A DNA stretch of 64,000 nucleotides from positions 62,001 to 126,000 of the IMG/VR virus record IMGVR_UViG_3300050120_000230. The stretch is one strand, 5' to 3'. The position numbers were made by a program, and so were the translations under genes. This DNA is from a virus. Below, one piece after another: positions 50,174 to 56,600 of this stretch; position 1 is the stretch's first letter, and every line of letters begins with the position of its first letter. The notes below the pieces were generated by a model that saw nothing but the letters and a program-made list of their open reading frames with translations, was not told where the DNA came from and did not search any database.

Positions 50174-50179
50174 TATTTA
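50174..50179 (-). promoter_or_regulatory. Late promoter for the tmRNA
   Basis: GCTAAATAGCC on the - strand; the transcript should begin near 50168, just before the acceptor piece. Confidence 0.6.
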
Positions 50180-50188
50180 GCGATTTTT

Positions 50189-50428
50189 CTAGGGATAAGT
50201 CAAGCGATCTTCATCGCGGATGTGTGGATGTTTTTCCAACTCCACCAGAAGTTCGAAGATTTGTAGAACGACAAGCAGGCCATCCTTTGATCCGTCGTCG
50301 TATTGCCATTTCTTGTAGATGATCTCGCGCAGCGGATTGAGTATTTTCGCCGAAGCGTTAAGGCGGTGAAATTCGGCCTCGTCCTTGAACCCGTGACGTT
50401 GGACCATTTCTTCAATTCGATTTCTCAT
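50189..50428 (-). CDS. Small protein coupled to serS, unknown
   Basis: 79 aa, helical and charged ([20 protein letters not shown]). The ATG overlaps the serS stop by four bases (ATGA). No family recognised. Confidence 0.68.
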   Translation of the reverse strand: MRNRIEEMVQRHGFKDEAEFHRLNASAKILNPLREIIYKKWQYDDGSKDGLLVVLQIFELLVELEKHPHIRDEDRLTYP

Positions 50429-51945
50429 AGTTTCTTCTTCTTAAAGATTTCGACCAGTCCATCGACGAAATCTTCCAAACGCCCTTCGTCAGAATACCCG
50501 CCGCACATGTTCGGCCCGTCAATCGCGTAGATCGCTTTCGCTTCCGGCGGATTCAGTTCGACCCGTTCCTCAATGCCAGCCGCTTCAAGCTTCGCGTTGA
50601 GGCGTTCGATGAATGCGTTCCGCTCGGCCGCCTCATCACCGCCAATGAGCCATCGGTCATCTCGATTCGCCGTTGGGCTGTTCATATAAGGACGAAGCGC
50701 CTCGGGGATGAGAATTGAGCCATCTTCCCGTTGGTAGGTTTCAAGGATAGCCACCAGCGCGCGCCCGACGGCCACGCCAGACCCGTTGAAGGTGTGGATG
50801 AACTTAGTGCCTTTGGTTTCCCCAGCCGGGCGATAGCGAGCGTTCATGCGGCGAGCTTGGAAATCGCCGCAGTAGGAAATGCTCGAAATCTCGCGGAAGG
50901 CATTCTGGCCGGGTAGCCACACTTCGATGTCGTAGGTTTTGGAGGCCGAGAACCCCATGTCCCCGACCGACAGAAGCATGACGCGATAGTGCAACCCCAG
51001 CGCCTTCAGCATGTGCTCGACACTGCCGAGCATTCGCTCGTGTTCCATTTCGTGAAGAGCCACTTCCTCGGACACGAGTGAGACGAGTTCGACCTTGTTG
51101 AACTGATGCTGCCGGATCATCCCTCGCGTGTCGCGCCCGGCCGAACCCGCTTCCGCACGGAAGCAGGGCGTCAGGGCACAATAGCGCCCGAGTTCACCCC
51201 AGTGTAGCACGCTGTCGCGCACCATGTTCGTCAGGGACACTTCCGCCGTTGGGATCAGATAGCGGCCGTCCGTTGTCTTGAAGAGGTCTTCTTCGAACTT
51301 GGGAAGCTGCCCGGTGCCGAACATCGACTCTTCGCGGACCAACAGCGGCGGCGCCACTTCGGTGTATCCGTTATTTTCCGTGTGGAAATCGAGCATGAAT
51401 TGCCCGAGCGCACGTTCTAGCCGGGCCATTTTCCCTTTCAGGAAAACGAAGCGCGCGCCAGACACCTTGGCTCCGGTCTCGAAATCCATGCCGAGGGGTT
51501 CACCGAGATCGAAGTGTTCTTTCGGTGTGAAAGAAAACGACGGTTTCACACCTTCACGGCGAATCTCAATGTTGTGATCCGCGTCGGGTCCGAGTGGCAC
51601 GCCCTTCATTGGCAAGTTCGGCAGGCGAGACAGATGGTGCATCACGACTCGATGGTCTTCTTCTACCTGCGGGGTGAGTTTTTCGATGTCGGCTTTGACG
51701 GTGACCATCTCGGCCTTCAACGCCTCCACGATCTCCATGGCGGCCTTGTCGCGCATCAACTGCCCGATCTCACCGGAGATCGCATTGCGACGCTGCTGAG
51801 CCTTCTCAAGAGCCTGTAGACCGTTCCTGTGCCGGGCATCCGCCATCAGCAACAGCTTGATGAGCGTTGGGCTTTCCAAGCGATAGTGCAGGCGGGAAAT
51901 AACCTCGCCTTGATTCTCGCGGATATAATTCAGGTCAAGCATCAA
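50425..51945 (-). CDS. serS: Seryl-tRNA synthetase
   Basis: 506 aa. N-terminal [14 protein letters not shown] and the long coiled-coil tRNA-binding arm (residues about 30-115) are typical SerRS features. Class II motif 2 is [22 protein letters not shown], with EL-V after it. Motif 3 is [20 protein letters not shown], and the usual ending LRPYM follows. After that come about 85 extra residues ([16 protein letters not shown] to the end), longer than bacterial SerRS (about 425-430 aa). All ATP- and Ser-binding motifs look intact, so it is probably active. MM start, 51945 or 51942. Confidence 0.96.
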   Translation of the reverse strand: MMLDLNYIRENQGEVISRLHYRLESPTLIKLLLMADARHRNGLQALEKAQQRRNAISGEIGQLMRDKAAMEIVEALKAEMVTVKADIEKLTPQVEEDHRVVMHHLSRLPNLPMKGVPLGPDADHNIEIRREGVKPSFSFTPKEHFDLGEPLGMDFETGAKVSGARFVFLKGKMARLERALGQFMLDFHTENNGYTEVAPPLLVREESMFGTGQLPKFEEDLFKTTDGRYLIPTAEVSLTNMVRDSVLHWGELGRYCALTPCFRAEAGSAGRDTRGMIRQHQFNKVELVSLVSEEVALHEMEHERMLGSVEHMLKALGLHYRVMLLSVGDMGFSASKTYDIEVWLPGQNAFREISSISYCGDFQARRMNARYRPAGETKGTKFIHTFNGSGVAVGRALVAILETYQREDGSILIPEALRPYMNSPTANRDDRWLIGGDEAAERNAFIERLNAKLEAAGIEERVELNPPEAKAIYAIDGPNMCGGYSDEGRLEDFVDGLVEIFKKKKL

Positions 51946-51993
51946 ATGTCCTCGTCGCCATATCCATAATCAATAACATGCTTCGAGCATCGA

Positions 51994-52956
51994 TCAAGCA
52001 TCCTCCCCGATCCATTCTTGGTCATGCTCGACGTTTGTATCATAAATCGAGAACTCTGAAATGGTCTTCGGCACAACGAAACCGTCTCGTTCCAAGTTCT
52101 GAACCAATCCTTCGCACTCTGTTTTGAAAGCCTCGTAAGTGCCAACGTAGTTGCGCTTCGTAGCCATCATCACGAACTCCGTGGCCGAGATGCGTTTGAA
52201 CGCATTCCGAGATAGGTGGAAGTCGTAGGCGGCCTCGCGAGAACGAAGGTCGGCCAGCGTTTTATCGGTGACCACAATATTGAAGTGGGCTTCGAAGTAG
52301 CAATCCTTCGGCATGATCGGGTTTTTGTGCACCGCAGACGGCGCCGCCGGATGCCAAGGAACGGTCTCCACTTTCTCTCGCACGACCGTAAAGCCACCCG
52401 CCTTAAGGCTCTTCGAAATGCGTCGCACTTCGGTGATGGCGCTCGTGTTGTCGCCCATGTGCAGGCTCGACGTTTGCGTATCGAGCATGATCGTCTTACC
52501 CATGGTATTGTGCATATCGATCAGCAGCGGTTTCACCCCGATCATGGCACAAGCTCGTTTGAAATCTTCGAGCCGCTCGGCCGAATCAGTAACAAGGCCG
52601 CCCGCCACGGTGACGTGGATTTCGTAGGGCAGCGGATAGACGGCCTTACTTTCTCGCGTTTGGAGTTCTTCCCAGTATGCCGCCTTGCGGAACATCATGG
52701 ACTTGATGTCCTCGTGTCCGTAGTCGAGGTCATAGGCGACCGAGAGCGCGCAGAGGATCACATCGGCGACTTCTTCAAGAATGCGCTCTTTGGCCACGAA
52801 CCGATGAGTGGTGGAATGCGCTCCCTCATAAGGAAGCACCACTTTGGCCAGTTCTCCGACTTCTTCGGCGGTTTTCAGCGCCTTTTGCCCGAGAGTTTTC
52901 CTGTCGAGCGACGACAGCTTGGCGATATAGTCGAGAAGTTCGTCCATCACATCCAT
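51994..52956 (-). CDS. MazG-like NTP pyrophosphohydrolase fused to an uncharacterised domain
   Basis: 320 aa from ATG 52956, or 317 from the TGATG-coupled ATG 52947. Residues 1-95 are MazG-like: KTAEEVGELAKVVLPYEG, then ILEEVADVILCALSVAYDL, the EExxE...ExxD metal-binding helices. The C-terminal 220 residues (YEIHVTVAGG...CYFEAHFNIVV...HLSRNAFKR...IYDTN...EWI) match a domain widespread in bacteria without a known function. The IHVT and EAHFN strands faintly recall 2H phosphoesterases. It may clean up altered nucleotides or signalling nucleotides. Confidence 0.78.
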   Translation of the reverse strand: MDVMDELLDYIAKLSSLDRKTLGQKALKTAEEVGELAKVVLPYEGAHSTTHRFVAKERILEEVADVILCALSVAYDLDYGHEDIKSMMFRKAAYWEELQTRESKAVYPLPYEIHVTVAGGLVTDSAERLEDFKRACAMIGVKPLLIDMHNTMGKTIMLDTQTSSLHMGDNTSAITEVRRISKSLKAGGFTVVREKVETVPWHPAAPSAVHKNPIMPKDCYFEAHFNIVVTDKTLADLRSREAAYDFHLSRNAFKRISATEFVMMATKRNYVGTYEAFKTECEGLVQNLERDGFVVPKTISEFSIYDTNVEHDQEWIGEDA

Positions 52957-53342
52957 CTCAATTTGAAAAGTACCGCGTCGTTTTCGCGCTCGAACCCGAT
53001 GCTCCAAGCATCGAGATAATCTACGTCGTTCGCCGCACAATGTTTGGCTTCGAGCAGATCAAACCAGAAGATTATTTCACATGCTCCAATGTGAAACTGA
53101 TCTACCCATTCCATGAAAGACACGGTCGGCCGCAGGAGAAACGGCCCAGACCACGGAGACGGATCGTCATCCAGTTTGGGTCGATTATCGACAGGGTGAC
53201 GCTCGTAGTTTTTGAGGGCGAACTCCGGCCATTCATTCAGCATGACTCTATGGGGTAGGCGCCCAGCCCAGCGATCTACCGGTTTCCAGTTGGCTGCACC
53301 GAGACCGATAGGGTTTATGGCTGACCGCTTCATCCGATCCAT
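52947..53342 (-). CDS. FK-x-RW family protein, array member 5
   Basis: 131 aa starting MDRMKRSAINPIG. C-terminus FERENDAVLFKLRWM. Its ATG lies inside the codons for RW of the upstream member, and its own RW codons contain the start of the MazG-fusion gene. No known function. Confidence 0.82.
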   Translation of the reverse strand: MDRMKRSAINPIGLGAANWKPVDRWAGRLPHRVMLNEWPEFALKNYERHPVDNRPKLDDDPSPWSGPFLLRPTVSFMEWVDQFHIGACEIIFWFDLLEAKHCAANDVDYLDAWSIGFERENDAVLFKLRWM

Positions 53343-53545
53343 CGCATCTTGAACAGTACGGCATCTTCATCGTTTTCAAAACGAACTGTATGCCGGGAAG
53401 GAGGATGATCGGCGAAATGAAACTCGTGAGGTGCTCGCAGGTTGCTACGACACCATTTCTCGATTTCCGGCTTCAATCTGCCGCCGATATTATCGATGCA
53501 GTCAAGATTTTCAAATGAGACAGTTTTCGATGACATCACGACCAT
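53330..53545 (-). CDS. FK-x-RW family protein, array member 4
   Basis: 71 aa starting MVVMSSKTV, the shortest member. IEKWCRSNLRAPHEFHF followed by VRFENDEDAVLFKMRWIG shows the bare family core. Start overlaps the RW codons upstream. Confidence 0.82.
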   Translation of the reverse strand: MVVMSSKTVSFENLDCIDNIGGRLKPEIEKWCRSNLRAPHEFHFADHPPSRHTVRFENDEDAVLFKMRWIG

Positions 53546-53781
53546 CTCATTTTGAAAACGATGAAATCTGCATCACGCCCAAACGCACAATGGTAGCCAT
53601 TGAACACGGCGCCATACTGCGTCAAGTCAGCATTGATGGTGTTTTTTTGTTGTGCCCTGATATTTTTCAGAGACACGCCAAGTGTTGGGTCATACGAGAT
53701 CATATTCAAATGATCTATGAAGTTCTGCCAAAATTTCGGACTGTCATGGTAGCCATTGATTTCGAGGATCATCCGATCCAT
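53536..53781 (-). CDS. FK-x-RW family protein, array member 3
   Basis: 81 aa starting MDRMILEINGYHD. C-terminus FGRDADFIVFKMRWS. Start overlaps the RW codons of member 2. Confidence 0.8.
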   Translation of the reverse strand: MDRMILEINGYHDSPKFWQNFIDHLNMISYDPTLGVSLKNIRAQQKNTINADLTQYGAVFNGYHCAFGRDADFIVFKMRWS

Positions 53782-54122
53782 CTCATTTTGAACATGACAG
53801 CATCGCGCACATCAGAAAATGAAATCTGCCATCTCTTGACGCCCAATGGCGCGTCTCGATCACCCAGCCATCCGTATCGTTCCATCATGTTTTTGAAACG
53901 CATACACAACGCTTTGTATTCCGCCTCGCCGTTTTGCACCGAATATGGTGAGACTTCGATTCGCCGAAGACGATAGTTTCCGCGAAGAGACCCGGCCCAT
54001 TCTTTGAACATTGGACTGATTACGACGGACCATCTGCCCGCAACGGTTTCTGATTTTTGGAAATCCCAAAGTATCTTGCTGATCGAACGGTCAAGCACGA
54101 CGACTTTGTGCTCTAGGTCCAC
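53769..54122 (-). CDS. FK-x-RW family protein, array member 2
   Basis: 117 aa from GTG 54122, which sits in the CGG-TGG (RW) codons of member 1; another GTG at 54137 is possible. C-terminus ISFSDVRDAVMFKMRWIG. Confidence 0.8.
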   Translation of the reverse strand: MDLEHKVVVLDRSISKILWDFQKSETVAGRWSVVISPMFKEWAGSLRGNYRLRRIEVSPYSVQNGEAEYKALCMRFKNMMERYGWLGDRDAPLGVKRWQISFSDVRDAVMFKMRWIG

Positions 54123-54388
54123 CGAAGTTTCACCCACAACAGATGTTCCTCTGTTTGCACGACCACGATGATCCCAGATTTCGGACTTTCGAACAGCAGT
54201 TCGTAGTCAATACCATTGAGTTTGGCCCACTCATCAAACTCGGGCGTCGCCATAGGTTCGAGACCGTAAGAAAGGTTCAATGACCCGTGTTTTTTGATAT
54301 ATTCTTCGGCATCATCCGGCATTTTCGGCGAGATAATTTTGATCCCGGCGACGGCTGGATTGGCGACGAAATGAAACTCTTTGGCCAT
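54113..54388 (-). CDS. FK-x-RW family protein, array member 1
   Basis: 91 aa from ATG 54388, directly preceded by the inverted repeat GGTAAA-CGAA-TTTACC. N-terminus MAKEFHFVANPAVAG. C-terminus VVVQTEEHLLWVKLRWT, the most diverged ending of the array (V replaces F). First gene of the array. Confidence 0.75.
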   Translation of the reverse strand: MAKEFHFVANPAVAGIKIISPKMPDDAEEYIKKHGSLNLSYGLEPMATPEFDEWAKLNGIDYELLFESPKSGIIVVVQTEEHLLWVKLRWT

Positions 54389-54404
54389 GGTAAATTCGTT
54401 TACC
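54389..54404 (-). promoter_or_regulatory. Inverted repeat abutting the first array gene
   Basis: GGTAAA-CGAA-TTTACC immediately before ATG 54388. It could form a hairpin that hides the start or be an operator for the five-gene array. Confidence 0.5.
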
Positions 54405-54427
54405 AGTTCCGACAGCACACGCAAGCA

Positions 54428-55168
54428 TTATACGATGGGTGGAATTGGATCGCCTAAGCCGCTGTTGCTCCCATCTATGGGAGGCGGGGGCGTAACGCTC
54501 GTGGGTATGGGGTTCAAGATGGCGAGCAGAGCATCGCTACCGGCGGCGCCGATGACGCCTTTGAACGAAATGTCCGAAAACATCTGCACGAGATGCAACG
54601 CATCTGAGTAGTTGTTGAGAGTCAATGCGCTTGCTGAATTGAAATTGTCTTGAGCCGTAATCGATGCAGGCACGGTAGATGGAATGGCCAATATCTGGGA
54701 CACTCTGTCTGCCAGCGCATCCATTGCATCGCCGATTGTCAAAATCGGCAAGCTCGATGGGATCAGGTTCGGATCGCCCAGATTATCGAGAATGTCTCCG
54801 CAAGAGTCGATGGCCGCCACGAAACTTCGAGCCGCGAATTCGGCACCGAATGCAGCAGATATGGATGCAGTATCGTCTAGGTTGCTGATAGACGAGAACA
54901 CCGCCATTCGTTCAACCAACGTCGGAAGATTGGCGGCGATGTAGGTGGACAACGCAGGCATGTTTGTCGGATCGAAATCGTCGAGCATCGTTTTGTAGCC
55001 CAACAAGGTTGTGGACTCGGCCGGAAAGGCACTGGCAGCCGATTGAAGATGAGCTTGAACGTTCGACACTTCCGTAGACGAATTGGCAAGGCGCGGAGCA
55101 AGTGTGGAATCGACGTGCGTGCCAGCTTGAAGCAGAGCGAAGACGGCTGTGACAGCGTCCGTCATCAT
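54428..55168 (-). CDS. Virion-associated protein of unknown function
   Basis: 246 aa, Ala/Ser/Leu-rich, helical (STYIAANLPTLVERMAVFSS), with a Pro-rich tail (VTPPPPIDGSNSG). Position between fibre/array genes and baseplate-type genes suggests a structural role. Start overlaps the M15 gene stop by four bases. Confidence 0.68.
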   Translation of the reverse strand: MMTDAVTAVFALLQAGTHVDSTLAPRLANSSTEVSNVQAHLQSAASAFPAESTTLLGYKTMLDDFDPTNMPALSTYIAANLPTLVERMAVFSSISNLDDTASISAAFGAEFAARSFVAAIDSCGDILDNLGDPNLIPSSLPILTIGDAMDALADRVSQILAIPSTVPASITAQDNFNSASALTLNNYSDALHLVQMFSDISFKGVIGAAGSDALLAILNPIPTSVTPPPPIDGSNSGLGDPIPPIV

Positions 55169-56022
55169 GCGCTCCTTGGAAGGTTCGCGTGGTATGGAGA
55201 ACTGCCGGTCATCGTGTAACCGATTCGCAGAGAAGAGTTGCCACCGGTCTTACGATTGGCGATGTGCATCCAACCGGGACTGCTATCTCCTTGGAACTCA
55301 AGCAAGAATTGCGTGAACGGGATGTTTGCACTGTTGAGGATTTTCTTCGCAATCTGACGAAGATCGTCCCGGCCGATTCGCGTGCCACCGTTGAAGAAAT
55401 GCAAATCGACGGCTGAGCCGATGTTGTGATCGGAACCGTTCGTGTTGTTGCGAAAACCACTACCGATTTTGAAGGACAATCCACCGCCGTTGGCAGCCAG
55501 CCAATCCTTCAGAGGATCAATAGAGTTCGTCGCAAGGAACTTGAGATTGCAGATCACATCAGCCCGCGCCATGTTTTTGGCAGTGGTGTTGGGAATCGCG
55601 TGGGACAGTGAGGATTGATAGGTCGCGGATGAGAAATCAGCCACGGTGTAGTAGCGCGAGATTTTCGTGGAGTCCGGCGAACTATTGCTGAACTCACCGC
55701 AAGTCACGTCCTTGGATTGGGCATTTGGAGCCGAAACGTTGTCTGAACCGGGGTCTTCCGCATTGGCGGTGGTTGCCCGTTCGATAGCGTCGGCGGTGCC
55801 TTCTCCATATTTCTGAGCCAGATAGGCATGACGTTCCGCAGGGGTCATGTCTTCGGTTTCCATGGAGTTACCCTCGGTCACCAACACGTCTGGCGCCACA
55901 CCGCCGGGGCCGGAGCCCGCGCCGCCGCCATCGACAAAGTGAGAGGACGCGCCGGTGATGACCGAACCCGTCTTCCCATCGACTTTCACGATGCTCCCAA
56001 CTCTGGCGACGGCGAACGACAT
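55165..56022 (-). CDS. Peptidase M15-type murein hydrolase, baseplate-associated
   Basis: 285 aa. Residues about 190-270 fit Peptidase_M15 (D-Ala-D-Ala carboxypeptidase-like): SGFRNN, SDHNIGSAVDLHF (zinc His and Asp), then GWMHIANR (third ligand). The N-terminal 40 residues (VARVGSIVKVDGKTG, ITGASSHFVDGGG) loosely resemble a PAAR-type spike tip, which is tentative. A virion enzyme that opens peptidoglycan during infection is likely. Confidence 0.78.
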   Translation of the reverse strand: MSFAVARVGSIVKVDGKTGSVITGASSHFVDGGGAGSGPGGVAPDVLVTEGNSMETEDMTPAERHAYLAQKYGEGTADAIERATTANAEDPGSDNVSAPNAQSKDVTCGEFSNSSPDSTKISRYYTVADFSSATYQSSLSHAIPNTTAKNMARADVICNLKFLATNSIDPLKDWLAANGGGLSFKIGSGFRNNTNGSDHNIGSAVDLHFFNGGTRIGRDDLRQIAKKILNSANIPFTQFLLEFQGDSSPGWMHIANRKTGGNSSLRIGYTMTGSSPYHANLPRSA

Positions 56023-56024
56023 GC

Positions 56025-56363
56025 TTAGACCTTCAGCAGGCCGCCGGTCGGAATATCGAGACCGGTGGTCATCTTCACGTATTGCGAGCCCACGTCAGCG
56101 CGGGGCTTGAAGGGATCGGTGACCAAGCGGTCCCGCACGATGCGAAACTTTGTCGTGCCCTCGTCCCCAGACAGCATGAACGGCAGGAAGCCAAGGCGAG
56201 CTTCGCTCGGGCCGACCATCTGCATTTGAACGATGACGGGTTTTGACACCGTAATCGAGCCGTCGTCTTGAGCAACCAGCTTAGCGATGACTTCTTCACC
56301 CGTCGAAAGACGGAAGCCGATGGTGTCGTTGACGGCGACGCCGTCTTTCTTCTCAATGAGCAT
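56025..56363 (-). CDS. Small beta-rich conserved-type T4-like protein
   Basis: 112 aa (IGFRLSTGEEVIAKLVAQDDGS; KPVIVQMQMVG). This Sm-like beta pattern occurs in a small family conserved in marine T4-like phages, role unknown. Late promoter 84 nt upstream. Confidence 0.75.
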   Translation of the reverse strand: MLIEKKDGVAVNDTIGFRLSTGEEVIAKLVAQDDGSITVSKPVIVQMQMVGPSEARLGFLPFMLSGDEGTTKFRIVRDRLVTDPFKPRADVGSQYVKMTTGLDIPTGGLLKV

Positions 56364-56446
56364 TACTTCAAAATCTCCAAAAGGTTACTCAATATAGTCG
56401 AGTAGAGCGGCAAATCCTAATTTCATCGGAAAAAGTGCCACCATAA

Positions 56447-56452
56447 TATTTA
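56447..56452 (-). promoter_or_regulatory. Late promoter for 56363
   Basis: GCCTAAATATTATGG on the - strand, in the 237-nt divergent gap that also holds the sheath promoter. Confidence 0.6.
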
Positions 56453-56562
56453 GGCATTCGATAAGCCACTGACACCCGTAGGTAAATAGAAGATTGCGGC
56501 GTTTGGTTCCAGTCGCGGTCATAAACTACGGTTCTATTGACCGCCTAGAATCACCGTCCGGC

Positions 56563-56568
56563 TAAATA
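56563..56568 (+). promoter_or_regulatory. Late promoter for the tail sheath gene
   Basis: GGCTAAATACTG, 32 nt before ATG 56601. Confidence 0.7.
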
Positions 56569-56600
56569 CTGAAAAGCCGATTTCTCGGAGGTCTTACTAA

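Noticed and set aside
51942-52145. 67-codon frame between the MazG-fusion gene and serS
   Set aside because: Mostly inside the MazG-fusion gene. Only a 19-codon tail ending in TGATG at serS is free, too little to call.
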